Shown in pieces: positions 1 through 11,668 of a stretch of 64,000 nt of DNA; position 1 is the first letter of the stretch, and the number at the start of each line of letters is the position of its first letter. The translations under genes were made by a program, and so were the position numbers. The stretch is from NCBI GenBank assembly GCA_002914805.1, contig JXTB01000121.1, forward strand, positions 728,315 to 792,314, given 5' to 3'. This stretch comes from Parasponia andersonii (Eukaryota; Streptophyta; Magnoliopsida; Rosales; Cannabaceae). The notes beneath the pieces are model-generated. The model searched no databases. It was given only the letters and a program-made list of their open reading frames with translations, and was not told the origin of the DNA.

Positions 1-1029
1 CAAATGGATGTCAAGACAGTTTTTTTGAATGGCTATCTTGAAGAAAGTATCTATATGGTGCAACCATAAGGTTTTGTAGCTAAAGATTAAGAGCAAAAAG
101 TTTGCAAGCTACTTAGGTCCATTTATGAATTTAAGCAAGCATCGAGATCATGGAATCTAAGATTTGATGAGACGATTAAATCTTATGATTTCGATCAAAA
201 TATTGATGAACCTTGTGTATACAAGTACATCAAAGATAAGAAAGTGGTCTTCCTAGTTCTTTATGTAGATGATATTTTGCTCATTGGGAATGATGTGGAA
301 ATATTATCTAATGTAAAGAAGTGGCTAGCCGAGCAATTCCAAATGAAAGATTTAGGAGAAGCAAGTTATGTGCTTAGGATCCAGATTATTCGAGATCGCA
401 AGAATAGACTTTTAGCATTATTTCAAGCATCTTACATTGATAAGGTGCTCATTTATTTTTCGATGTAAAACTCCAATAAAGGACAGTTACCTTCTCGACG
501 TGGAGTTATCCTTTCCAAAGGGCAATGTCCTAAGACACCTCAAGAGGAATAAGATATGAGACAAGTTCCTTATGCGTCTGCAGTTGGTAGTCTCATGTAC
601 GCTATGTTGTGTACTAGGCCTGACATATGCTATGCAGTAGGGATAGTCAGCCGTTTTCAATCAAATCCATGATTAGATTACTGGATAGCAGTAAAGCATA
701 TTCTCAAGTATCTTAGAAGAACGAGAAATTATATATTAGTTTATTCAAGTCAGGACATGATTCCTACTAGTTACACTGATTCTGATTTTCAATCAGACAA
801 AGATACTCGAAAGTCGACGTCTGGGTCAGCGTTCACTATTGGTGGAGGAGCTGTTGTCTGGAGAAGTGTTAAACAATCCAGCACTGCAGATTCTACTATG
901 GAAGCAGAATACAGAGCAGCTTGTGAAGCAGCTAAAAAAGCAATTTGGCTCAGAAAGTTTTGTATTGATTTGGAAGTTGTTCCAAATATAGATAAGCCAT
1001 TGACTTTGAGAGTCACTTGGAGGGTTTAG
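1..1029 (+). pseudogene. copia pol fossil: reverse transcriptase and RNase H
   Basis: The first 470 bases read as copia RT, with MDVKTVFLNGYLEESIYM near the window start and LYVDDILLIGND at about 256-291. RNase H follows at about 760-1000. In life this polyprotein copied element RNA into DNA in cytoplasmic particles. It is a fossil with several breaks and is not expected to make a working enzyme. Confidence 0.88.
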
Positions 1030-2418
1030 GATTAAGAGACATATCTCAATTACTTTAGGGCAAGTGGGAGATTGTTAGGGTTTATGCCCTAAAAGCACGT
1101 ATATTTTGGATACTTGCTGAATTAGTAAAATGACATTTATCTATTTGAATTTGTGCATAATTAGTATATCTTTAAACATCCAAAAATCCTTAGTTTATTT
1201 ATGTGACCATAAATTTAGTATATAAGTGTTATATACATGAGGATTAAATTTATGGATAATAAACCAAATATAGTCCATAATAATTAATTAAAGTTTAGGA
1301 TCTTTAACTAAATATTATTAGTATGATCTATTAACATTGAGAATGTAATAGTCTTATCCGGACTATTGATGTGTTGACATCATAATGGAAGTATTTTATA
1401 TAATTCGATTATATAGGATTGGACCAGACTTAATTTGAATCTAACATAAATTCTGTTAACTATTGAGACTTCAAATAATGTCACTAGATGATCATATGTA
1501 GATCAATCTTAATCCTGAGTAGTTATAGACTCCTATTTATAATATTATATTCTTTGACATACTTGTTAAAAGTTTGTATTTTAATCATATCGAAATACTT
1601 GTATCTTAGGAGTATGATGAGATGAGTAGCTGGGAATATAACTTACAGATATGGAATCCATTTCTTCTATTAGGAAGCTAGAGAGATGATTCCCTTTTGT
1701 ATTGATTCAGGACTTGAACGGTTTGAATATTCAATTTATAATAGATTTATAAATTAATTATTCATTAGAGAATCAACGGTACACAAGGATAAAGATGTAA
1801 TTGGAGAGATAAATGGAATATAACTTACCTCCAATTATGAATTGTCTATGGAGGATTAAACTACATGTAATGATTAAATCGATAGACTGCTCGTTATTTT
1901 CTGAGTAAATTAATTCTGTAATTTCAAGAGTACAATTCTGGATTTTTAGTGGAGTAATACTGGAATTAATAAATTAGACAAATTAATTAAAGAGTTTAAT
2001 TAATTGTCATAATTTATTGGAGCTTGAATTACAGGTCCATAAGTACCAAATTCCACCTCTTACAAATACTGTACGGGATATTATATTATTTCTGTTACTG
2101 CACATTTTGTCTAGATAAATAGTTTATCTATATGTAATTAATAATTTTTATTAATTAATTAATTAATTAATTTAAATTTATGGAGTGATAAGTTTCCTAA
2201 TTTGTTTAAATTTTGAATTTAAAATATCTAATTATCAGATAATTAGATACACAGAAATTGGGAAACTGACTGAAAGTGAAACACTCTTTCTTGAAGGAGT
2301 TATCTGCTATTTTATATATATATATATACATATATTAATTAATTAGATTAATTAGTTATATATATATATTACGTTTTCGTTATAAAACAAAAAGGTCACA
2401 TTTTTTTTTGTTTTTAAG

Positions 2419-2420
<2 letters not shown>

Positions 2421-2452
<32 letters not shown>
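2421..2452. repeat. (AT)16 microsatellite inside the copia LTR
   Basis: An uninterrupted AT dinucleotide run that directly abuts the left end of the MITE-like insert. TA-rich DNA is the usual target of MITEs with TA target-site duplications. Confidence 0.95.
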
Positions 2453-2454
<2 letters not shown>

Positions 2455-2690
2455 GCACTAATCCAGTAGGTATTTTTTTTTTTAACCTATGCATAGGTAT
2501 TAATTTGGCCAATGAAAATTTAGTATGCACATTTTTTTATTGTAAAAAGTAAGAGAAAGAAAGAGCATTAATAATGCACATCTTTTCATCCACTTCATTA
2601 TAGTCATTGGATCACCATCTAATGGTGATCCAACGGCTAAAAAAAAATACTTACCCATAGGTAAAAAAAATATCTATTAGATTGGCAACC
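2453..2690. mobile_element. MITE-like insert in the copia LTR
   Basis: The first about 45 bases (GGGCACTAATCCAGTAGGTA, a T run, then ACCTATGCATAGGT) are an imperfect inverted copy of the last 45 bases (ACCCATAGGT, an A run, TATCTATTAGATTGGCAACC). It is flanked on both sides by TA repeats, as expected for a TA target site. The interior has no coding capacity. Related sequence occurs near 28850 and near 62290. The superfamily (Tc1/Mariner or PIF/Harbinger type) is not resolved. Confidence 0.55.
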
Positions 2691-3216
2691 TATATATATA
2701 TATATAAGTATAAGTAAAAAGAAGATTACGATTTATTTATATTATGTATATTAATTTGATTAATAATTTATTTATTAAATAGTTAATAAATATATATATA
2801 TAAAGGAAACCTTAGAAGATAATAGAAAAAGGATATACTACGTATTTTTTTCTACAGAGTCTCTATAAACTAGAGAGAAAAAGAAGAGAGCCTTCATGTT
2901 CTCTGTAAAACAAAACTTTTGCAATCTCATGTGTTGAGAAAATTGCAAGTGCCTAAAGTGTCAGTTTTAAGAAATTATACACAACGTCCACACGTTTATC
3001 CAGTTGTACTTGAGGCTTGGATTGGAAGATCGTAGTTGAGAAGATAGTAAAACTATGATCGGCTGATAGTCTACAAGAGGTATTAAATCTATTCTTTTTC
3101 TATGTTCAAATTTGCTATGAATTAATACTATGCACTCATATAATCAATTATTTTGAGAAAATTTTTGAATGTTCCTGGCCAATCTTCCGCTGCGAAAATC
3201 GTTTTTAAATCTTACA

Positions 3217-4065
3217 GTTTATCTCTTGAACAGCTTCTTAATGAAGATCTAAGCATCCTGCTCAAATTACCACCCAAAGAAAACACACTCCTCCATATAG
3301 CTGTACAATTTGGACATTTGGCTGAGATTTAAGGCCCGCTGTGGATAGCTTCTCAGGTGGCAAAACTCCGATGGAGATACTCCGCTTCAAGTGACTGCAA
3401 GGACCAGCAACTTCTCAGTAGTCAACTATCTTGTAGGAGAAATTCTTTCCATGTCTAAGACAGAGGGTGTGAATGAAAAAGAAGAGCCTGCTTTGAGATA
3501 CTGGGAGTGAGAAATAGAGGGCATAATACAGTTTCACATGAAGCTATAAGGAATGGTCACTATAAAGTGGCCAACATCTTGTTAGAAGTTGAGCCTAAAT
3601 TGGCTTTTGTGGAAAATAATGAGGGTGAGTCTCCATTGTACCTTGCTGCAAGAGAGGGAATGGCAGAGATAGTGGTTCAAATTTTGAAGGAAAATCCATG
3701 AGCTGCTCACGGTGGACCAGAAGACCTAACTTCCTTACATGCTGCTGTTATTGAGAGGCATTATGGTAACACACTTACATGCAAAATAGGACAAACCCTC
3801 CTAGTGGTTGCAGCACTGATTGCGATTATCACATTTTCAGTTCATTTCACAATGCCTGGTGGGTTCAACAATGATGCAGGGCCACGCCAAGGGCTTGCTC
3901 TTTTTGAGTCGCCTTAAACATTTCATTATCTCGGACACCAATATTGCCATGACTTGCTCAATAATCACAGCTCGCTTGTTGTGGTTATTGAGTTCAATAA
4001 CCAAAGCCTTCCAGTTCTGGGTTTCTCATATGATCTGCAAGCTCAATTCCAAGATAGCAAACTAA
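3217..4065 (+). pseudogene. Ankyrin-repeat/PGG membrane protein pseudogene, copy A
   Basis: Remains of a plant ankyrin-repeat protein of the ACD6/ITN1-like class, in which N-terminal ankyrin repeats are followed by a membrane-spanning PGG domain. Ankyrin sequence resumes immediately after the copia LTR (SLEQLLNEDLSILLKLPP) and continues through VENNEGESPLYLAAREGMAEIV near 3600-3680. The middle exon is missing: sequence jumps at about 3768-3787 to the PGG segment (LLVVAALIAIITFSVHFTMP, then GGFNN, about 3795-3875). The last membrane piece (FIISDTNIAMTCSIITARLL) follows in another frame at about 3930-3990. The frame shows premature stops, at least one frameshift, an internal deletion and the copia insertion, so it is a dead paralog of copy B. 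Confidence 0.8.
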
Positions 4066-6239
4066 CTTTTTAATTGCTAAGAAAAGTGTACTCTTATAAA
4101 TTCAATGCACCTACTGCTACGTTTAGGAAATGCTGTTATGGGTTCAGTTGAGTTGTTTGGAGCTCTTGGAAATAACACCCTTTTCTGTTTCCAAATTTGG
4201 CTTCAAATATCACCCCATATAGTTTACTAAAATAGCAATTTGTTTCCAATTGAAAAAAAAGGGTTGCACTTAAGTCTCAGGTTACATTGTCCAATAGTCT
4301 TCTTTTTTACCGAAGTTCCTCAATCTACCTGATCTTGTAGCTAATATAAAATAAAATAAAATAAAGATAAAGTAACAATCACTATGGAACTTCCTGTTAA
4401 GTGTGGAAGTCTAATCAAATATCCTGGTAACAATACTAGCATGGTCTTGATTTGGTTTGCTTCCTCTAATAATATGCTAAGGTAGTTCTTGCTTCTTTCT
4501 TCAAAGTAAAGAAAGTAATAAGTCTTAGTTATGGAGTTCAATCGGGATCTTTCGCTTCAAGATTAGTGTTGAGGCCTCGTTTTTCATTTTCAAATCTGAA
4601 TTATTCATCAAAAAGCTCCTAGCTTAAAAGAGGTCGATATCATCCTTTCTAGTTAAACTCATGACTGTTACATGTCAAAAACTCTTCTGATACGTACTAC
4701 TCACAGTTTTGAGTTGCTTTCTTGAATGATTTGAGCCATTTAATTGAGTGGCTTAAACCGCCACTCATATTATAATTTTCCTTTTAAAAGACAGGAATTT
4801 AAATATATTTATAGTTTTTTAACTTAAATTATACGCAATACCCCGTTAAAAAATAGAAAATTTTAAAATAGCACAACAAAATAGGTAAAATTTAATTCTA
4901 ATCCCCACTAGCCAAAATTGTTAGCTCCGAATTGCAAGGAAGAGTGATATATATATAAGGATTCAGCTATTAGCTTAGGAATCTCACGTGGTTTGGAATG
5001 AAAATATATGTTCCTTATAACCTTATAAATATAAGGTTGCTTTCATGTTGTAGATATAAGGTAATCATAATATTATGAGCATTATACTATACATAGTACT
5101 TTTTACTGCTCCTCTGAATATTTGAATTAATTATGGTTCCAGTAGGTAGTAGATTTCTACTTGGATATTTGAATTTTGATCGAGTCTTCTTCACCTGTTT
5201 TTTTACTTTCAAAATTTCAATATAAAATGGAAGCATATCCTTTGAGTCTCTAATTTTAGTCTTAATTATGTTTCCATTATGTTTTTCTACTCAGATATTT
5301 GAATTTTGATTAATCTTTGAATCTTCTTCACCTTGTCTTTCACTCTATAAATTTTCAATTTAAAATGGAAGCACACAGGTGGGGAAGTCTTTTGACTCTA
5401 AAACTTGGCATAAGTATGCTGCATCATGTTTTTCTACTTTGATATTTGAATTTTGATTGATCTTTGTATCTTCTTTACCTTCTTTTTCACCTTATAAATT
5501 ATCAATATAAAATAGACGCATACAAGCGGGGAAGTCTTTTGACTCTAAAACTTGGAATAAGAAATGGTTTCTTTTTTCAATTATCAAGTTTGAACCGATT
5601 AACCAAACTCCACTATTTTGAAGACTTTTACTAAGCATTAGCCAGTTTGACTTTATAAATTTCTAAGCCTTAAAAATTAAAAAGTCAGTGACTCAATGGG
5701 ATCTCAGTGTACAAGATTACACAAAAACGGTCCATTTTGGATTTCTAGTATCGGTCTAAACTAATATCAGTATTCTAACGTTCTTTCCCACTTGCACATC
5801 TCATACACATATATCCTCAATTTTGATTGAATTGTCAAGACAATATTATCACCATAGTGACTTTAGGAATTGCACACCATTGAGGACTAAGGCTAGCTTA
5901 TCCTTCATATGTCATACTTAAGTGGCAGCGGTGCCTAAAACTCACTTCTGTCTTTTTCAGTCCAAAACTACAGATACTATGCTCAAATAGTCAAATGAGA
6001 AAGAAGAGCGCAATCTTTACAAAACACACATTTAGGGTGCTAGGAACAACCCTTCAACAGACACTCCCTCAGTCGCTACACTTGGCACCGGACCCGTGTA
6101 CATTAACTTTTAACAAATATCAGAGACAAACTTCAGAGCAAAAGAAACCCTTATTTTAATTCTAAAACTAGGGTCTCCATTGAAAAAATAATACCACATA
6201 AACTAATTAGTGGGACCCACCTCTGTTACTATTTTCTTT
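4066..6239. other. Intergenic region between the two ankyrin copies
   Basis: AT-rich DNA with no convincing reading frame. It holds an imperfect three-unit tandem repeat (listed separately). The short ORF on the minus strand at 4341-4541 has no recognisable domain. Confidence 0.6.
5164..5570. repeat. Imperfect tandem repeat, three units of about 130-147 bp
   Basis: The motif GATATTTGAATTTTGAT recurs at 5164, 5294 and 5441. Each time it is followed by a TCTTCTTCACC-like stretch, TTCAATATAAAATGGAAGCA and GACTCTAAAACTTGG-like sequence. A weak partial unit may precede it near 5116. Confidence 0.75.
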
Positions 6240-6273
6240 TCTTCATCTTTGAATGTTGTCCTGTTGTTAAGTC

Positions 6274-7305
6274 TGCTTAATGAATTAAGATCCAAGCATC
6301 CTCCTCAAATTAACACCCCAAGAAAACACACCCCTCCATGTGGCTGTTCAATTTGGACACTTAAACGCTGTGGCTGAGATTTATGGTTGTTGTACATCGC
6401 TTCTCAGGCGGCCAAACTCCAACGGAGATACTCCGCTTCATGCGGCTGCTAGGACAGGTAACTTCTCTGTTGTCAAATATCTGGTTGGACAAATTCTCTC
6501 CATGTGTCAGACAAAGACTCAGAATGAAAGTAAGACCATGTTTGAGATAATGGAGATGAGGAATGGAGGGAACAATACAGTTTTACATGAAGCTGTAAGG
6601 AATGGTCATTATAAAGTGGTTGACTTCTTGTTAGAAGTTGAGCCGAAATTGGCTTGTGTGGAAAATAATGAGGGTGAGTCTCCCTTCTACCTGGCTTCAA
6701 GAGAGGGAATGGCAGAGATAGTGGTTCAAATTTTATTTGCAACTCCATCAGCTGCTCATGTTGGATCAGAAGGTCTAACAGCTTTACATGCTGCCGTTAT
6801 TGAAAGACATTATGGTAACTCAACTCATACTTCTATCAACTAGATGCTTTTACTAATTTCTATAAGGGGATAATAGTATGCATAGCATTCTTAATCAAAT
6901 AGTTTATTATCCAACATCAGTGTTCAATTTTTCGTCTAAAATCCTTGTTAAAAATGTCAGAAATCATGGAAGTCCTCCTAAGGTTCAAAAAGCAGCTGGT
7001 TAAGGAAGTTGACCATCATGGCAGGACTCCTCTCTACTATGGGGCAATCAATGGAGACCGAAAAACAGTTCAGCGGTTACTAAAAATCGACACATCTATA
7101 GCATATGTTTTGGATAGAGGAGGACACTCACCAATCCATGTTGCAGCCATAAAGGGTCATATCAGTGTAATCAAAGAGATTTTTCAACATTGTCCAGACA
7201 CCAGAGAACTCACAGACCTGTTCGGACAGAATGCTCTTCACGCAGCTGTCACTGCGGGCCAAGCAAATGTGGTGAAGTACATTTTAGAAGCAAAAGAACT
7301 AGAAG
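6274..7305 (+). pseudogene. Ankyrin-repeat protein gene, copy B, truncated by a gypsy LTR
   Basis: A second, better preserved paralog of the ankyrin/PGG gene at 3217. Exon A runs to 6814 (donor TATG|GTAACT) and the next exon starts at 6961 (acceptor ATGTCAG). Phase is kept across the junction (..RHY-E-IMEVLL..). At least five ankyrin repeats are visible, for example NGDTPLHAAARTGNFSVVKY, NNTVLHEAVRNGHYKV, HGRTPLYYGAINGDRK, GGHSPIHVAAIKGHIS and GQNALHAAVTAGQANV. The frame ends at ILEAKELE where the gypsy LTR begins, so the last ankyrin repeats and the whole PGG membrane domain are missing. Upstream of about 6290 a 4-base insertion relative to copy A shifts the frame. An in-frame ATG at 6340 could still start a soluble fragment, but a working membrane protein is not possible from this locus. 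Confidence 0.75.
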
Positions 7306-7622
7306 TGATGTAGAGCCTTGGACTTTAGGGAGAAAACCCACGGAAGCTCGGAGACGAATGTCCGAGAACTTCACGAATCAGGAACTTTTATATATATTAA
7401 TGAGACTCCCAAACTGATCCCCTTAAGTGAGACCAGTAGGTCTTTATAACATTCCTAAAACGGGAGTGTTTCTTACGAAGATAAAAAAGACAATAAATGA
7501 AAAGTAACTGGATACTAACGACAACAATCAGCATTATATAAAAACAACAAAAAAAAATAATAATAAAAGGTAGTCAAAGTAGTCTTCATGACGCCGCTGG
7601 CCCAAACAACGCCCCTTCGTCA
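7306..7622 (-). repeat. 3' LTR of gypsy element 1
   Basis: On the minus strand it begins TGACGAAGGGGCG directly after a purine-rich tract and ends ..TCTACATCA, directly at the broken ankyrin exon. The five bases AGAAG at 7301-7305 would be one half of the target-site duplication. The partner is not visible because the 5' end of the element is gone. Confidence 0.7.
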
Positions 7623-7635
7623 TTCTCCTCTTCTT
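7623..7635 (-). other. Polypurine tract of gypsy element 1
   Basis: Minus-strand AAGAAGAGGAGAA lies immediately upstream of the LTR start, the expected plus-strand primer site of LTR retrotransposons. It also marks the end of the integrase frame. Confidence 0.75.
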
Positions 7636-10600
7636 AAGAAGAACTTGCCCCTGAGTTATCTATGATCACTGGAGCATCATCGGGTGGGAAGTACTCATAG
7701 AGATCAGTGATGTTGGAAGTGGGAGAAATGTGTAGGTCAGCAGGCAGCTCTAAGACATAAGCATTATCACCAATCTCTCGTTTGATTCGATAGGGACCAA
7801 ATTTTTTTGACCGGAGTTTGTTGTATGTACCTAATGGAAACCTCTCTTTTCTTAAGTGTACCATCACAAGATCACCCACATTAAAGTTTTTAGAACGTCG
7901 GTGTTTGTCAGCATCAAGTTTATACTTGGCATTAGCTTCTTCTAGTTTTGTTTTGACTTCCACAAGTGTTTTAGTAATCCTATCAGCAAGGTTTTCAGCA
8001 ACCCGACTCTTAGAAATAGGCAAAATCAAGAGATCGACCGTGTGGTTGGGGGTTTTTGTGTAAACAATAGAGAAAGGAGTCATGCCTGTAGAACGGTTGA
8101 CTGTACTGTTATAAGCGAATTTAGCTTGTGACAAGCTTGATCCCACATTTTTGGCCTTTCACCTGCCAAACTTCTAATCATATTATCCGGTGTTCTATTC
8201 ACAACTTAAGTTTGGCCATCTGTTTGAAGATGATATGCACTACTAAACTTGAGAGCACGGTCTGAATTGATGGAATGGGGTACGCCATGAAGACGCACAA
8301 CCTCTTTAATCTCTTTAATGAATAGGTTCGCAACATAGCAAGCATCTACTGTTTTTCTACATGGGATGAAATGGGTCATTTTAGAAAATCGGTCTACAAC
8401 AACAAACACTGAGTCAACATGTCATTGTGTTCTCGGCAGGCCCAAAATAAAATCCATGCTAAGGTTTTCCCATATATTTTCTGGGATAGGAAGTGGAGAG
8501 TAAAGATCAGTATTTTGACTAACACCTTTGGCTGATTGGCAAATTGCACACTAGCAACATCCGTCTTCAAATAGGGCCAAAAGAAAAGCTTCTCGAGCAG
8601 TGCAATTATTTGGTCTCTCCCAGTATGAGCTGCCAAATCACCAGCATATATTTCGCCGAATAGTTGTTCTCGAAGTGACATTTTGGGAATACAGAGTTGG
8701 TTGAATAAGTACCCCTGCTGAACATGAAACTCTCCCCGTTAGCTCCCATGCCTTACATTTGTGCCAAATCTCACCAAGTCATCATCATTAACATAATTAT
8801 CTTTCAGACACTCAAACCCAACCAACACAGATTGTAATACTGTAAGAAGAGAAGTTCGCCTACAGAGGGAGTCCGCCACCTTGTTCATTTCACCCGTCTG
8901 GTGACGAAACACGAATATGAACTTCTGAAGGAAAATGACCCACCGTGCATGCATGCGACTAAGGTTCTTTTGAGTGTTAACATATTTTAAAACTTGATTA
9001 TCACTATGGAGAACAAACTCTTTTTGAATCAAGAAGTGCTCCCAATGTTGGAGAACCTGAATCACTGCATACAGCTCTTATTCATAAGTGCTCCAAGACC
9101 GTCTAGCTTCACTCAATTTCTCACTAAAATACTCCAGAGGTAGACCTTGTTGGATTAGGACATCACTAATTCCAGTCATGGAGGCATTAGTTTCCACTTC
9201 AAACACTTTGTCAAAGTCTGGTAAGGCCAAAACAGGAGCAGTAGTGGCTTTTCTTTGATGGCAGTGAAACTCATATCTTGAGTAGGTCCCCATTGGAAGC
9301 GGCTATACTTGAGACAATCGGTAAGTGGAGCAACAATCAAACTGAAATATCGAATGAATCGCCTGTAAAAAGTGGCCAACTCATGAAAGCTTCGCATATC
9401 ATGAGCTGTCTTTGGTGTTGGCCACTCTTTAATGGCCTAAACCTTGTGTTCATCAACTTTGATCCCTTGTTCACCGACAATATAGCCAAAGAATTGTAAC
9501 TCAGATTTTAAGAATTTACACAAGATTCAGATACAATTTGTTAGTACGCAAAACCTCCAAAGTATGTCTTAAATGACTCATATGCTCCTCAACAAATTTA
9601 TTATAGATTAATATATCATCAAAGTAAACTACGACAAACTTGCCAATAAGAGATTTGAGTACCTCGTTCATTAGGCATATGAAGGTACTTGGAACGTTGC
9701 TTAACCCGAAAGGCACAGGCACGACGAGTCATTCATATAAACCCTCTTGAGTTTTGAAGGTTGTTTTCTATTCATCGCCGGAGCGATTGCGAATTTGATA
9801 ACACCCGCTACGTAAATCTAGCTTGAGAACACCTTAGAACCAGTCAACTTATCCAATTTATCTTCTAGGCGAGGGATCGAAAACCGGTACTTGATGGTAA
9901 TTTTATTGATGGCGTGACTGTCCACCCACATGCGCCAACTTCTATCTTTCTTCGGGGTTAATAAGGTCGGGACTGCACATGGACTTAGACTAGTGCAGAT
10001 GAAGCCCTTTCGTAATAATTCGTCAACTTGTTGTTGGAGGATCTCGTGCTCTTTTGGACTCATACGGTAATGAGGAAGGTTTGGAAGATTGGCACCAGGC
10101 ATTAGGTTAATATAATGTTGAATATCCCTCATAGGCGGCAATTGGTTTGGAAGTTTTGTAGGAGAGACGTCAACAAACTCATTGAGGAGTTGCTGAACGC
10201 TACAGGGAACTTGTTTCTCACTAGCCATACATTCCTTCATGAGCAAAGCGAGAATTATCCTGCTATCCTTGACAATATTACCAAATTTAGGATCAGGAAC
10301 TGTGAGAAGAACGTTATTGCTGATCAGTTCAGAAACTTGTTGCTGCTTGTGGATTAGAGGCAGGATCTTGCGGTTTCGCCATGTGAAAACATAACTATTA
10401 TCTTTTCCCTTGTAGATAGCATCAACATCATATTTCCAAGGGCGCCTTAATAAGATGTGGCATACTTCCATCTCGACAACATCGTAAACAATTTCGTCCT
10501 TGTACTACTTCCCAAGTGAGAAAGTAACTCGACATACCGAGTCTACTCGCGCTTCAGTGCCCTTCTTGATCCAGTCGATCTTGCACGGATGGGGGTATTT

Positions 10601-11199
10601 ATCGGTCTGCAGGTCTAGTGCCTTGACAAGAGATTTGGACATGATATTCTCGCTACTCCCACTATCAATAATCATGTCGCAAACTTTCTTATTGATGGTG
10701 CAACGGGTAAGAAAGATCACATGCCGTTGGGATGGTGTTTGTTGTTTGGAGCTGAGCAGCAATTTCTGAATAATACAAATGAGAGGTTCTCCTTCATCAA
10801 CCTCGACAAATTCTGCATTATCAATGTTCTCTCCGTCGAACTCTTGACATTCACGATCTGGTTCCCCCAAAATCTTCTGTCATGTGGACTTGATGCCATA
10901 GAGGACACTCATTGGAGCAATGCCCAGGTTGATTACACCGGTAGCACTTTTTGGGTGGAGGCTGAGCATATGGGTTACTTTTGCTAGTGTCCACAGGAGC
11001 TTTTCCATCCTTTCGAATACTGGTGGGTGAATTTTCATTAATGCCAAGAGGAGATTGTTGAGTAGAGCTGCTTGTAGAAGGAACTTGGATGAAAGGTAGG
11101 CGGGGTTTATCTGGTTACGAGTGAGAGGGAGATCGTCTAGTGAATTGAATCCTATTTCCAGTACAAGAAAGCTGACTTTCCACCCTATATGCTAGTCCG
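7634..11199 (-). pseudogene. gag-pol fossil of gypsy element 1
   Basis: Parts from the 5' side: gag zinc knuckle CYRCNQPGHCSNEC (about 10895-10950), aspartic protease region (about 10505-10750), RT (about 9520-10240, with [11 protein letters not shown] near 9610), RNase H (about 8790-9290), integrase zinc-binding domain and core (about 8200-8680) and integrase C-terminus (about 7640-8150). The layout is normal for Ty3/gypsy. It is a fossil with many breaks. Confidence 0.85.
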
Positions 11200-11630
11200 C
11201 AACGCAGCCCGTCGCTAGATTTTGCTTTAATTTGCATAAATAAACAAAATTCTCAAATAGAATTTAGAATAAAAAATTAAGAATTGATTGAAAATTAGAT
11301 GATTACAACTCTTGCCAATGAAGATAATTTATACAAATTTAGGATTAATCTAAACCATTTAATAAAATAATTTTAAGAAACTTACAACCATACACCTAGC
11401 ACCTACCAACCAAACATACTTAAATTATTCACCTAATATACTTCAAATAAACAAATTGTTCACCTAACACACTTAAAATAAATAAGCTAAATAATTTAAC
11501 ACATTACAAAAAAATAAGTCTACAATACCTAACACACAAAAATATTCTACTAACCAATGGAATGTTCATTAAATTGGGTTTTAGAATTTTGGACCTTAGC
11601 TTTGGGGCAAGGATGTGGGCTGCTACATCA
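11200..11630 (-). repeat. 3' LTR of gypsy element 2
   Basis: Aligns along its length with 16529-16976. The right end GCTGCTACATCA is identical in both copies. The left end is decayed, with differences from TGATGCAG that are nearly all transitions, as expected from deamination of methylated DNA. The exact left border is therefore uncertain by a few bases. Confidence 0.85.
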
Positions 11631-11645
11631 GTTCTCCCCCTCTTG
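11631..11645 (-). other. Polypurine tract of gypsy element 2
   Basis: Minus-strand CAAGAGGGGGAGAAC directly abuts the LTR start TGATGTAG. Typical plus-strand priming site. Confidence 0.8.
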
Positions 11646-11668
11646 AAAAAAAATCGTCCTCGAGTTGC

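Larger units (their letters stand above)
1..3216 (+). mobile_element. Ty1/copia LTR retrotransposon, 3' part only (5' part outside window)
   Basis: A copia-superfamily fossil enters the window in the middle of its reverse transcriptase. The order is RT, RNase H, polypurine tract (AAGTGGGAGA, about 1061-1070) and 3' LTR, which is the standard copia order. The RT YVDD box lies at about 262-273 and a copia RNase H block (DADF-like start, STSG, ADSTMEAEYRA) at about 775-960. The coding part is broken in several places. The element ends inside an ankyrin-repeat exon, which resumes at 3217. Age cannot be judged because the other LTR is outside the window. Confidence 0.9.
1073..3216 (+). repeat. copia 3' LTR, about 2.1 kb
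   Basis: It starts TGTTAGGG directly after the polypurine tract and ends CTTACA just before ankyrin coding sequence resumes. The ends form a short TG..CA inverted repeat (TGTTAG/CTTACA). It is long for a copia LTR partly because a 238-bp MITE-like insert and an AT microsatellite sit inside it. The right end is inferred from the return of the host reading frame, so it could be off by a few bases. Confidence 0.75.
7306..11199 (-). mobile_element. Ty3/gypsy element 1, CRM-like chromovirus, 5' part missing
   Basis: Minus-strand gypsy fossil. Reading from high to low coordinates it shows the end of gag with a CCHC knuckle, protease, RT, RNase H, integrase, polypurine tract and 3' LTR. The rest of gag and the 5' LTR are absent: sequence stops at about 11199, where the 3' LTR of element 2 starts. 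The LTR ends (TGACG..CATCA on the minus strand) and the RT wording ([11 protein letters not shown]) resemble CRM-type chromoviruses, an inference from family knowledge. The coding region is broken about ten or more times. Age cannot be measured because only one LTR remains. Confidence 0.85.

Noticed and set aside
3820-4065. Plus-strand ORF of 81 codons starting inside the PGG domain
   Set aside because: It is the shifted frame of the broken ankyrin/PGG gene (FIISDTNIAMTCSII), not a separate gene.
5164-5570. CRISPR-like array
   Set aside because: Only three long diverged units in a plant nuclear genome, with no short exact repeats or uniform spacers.
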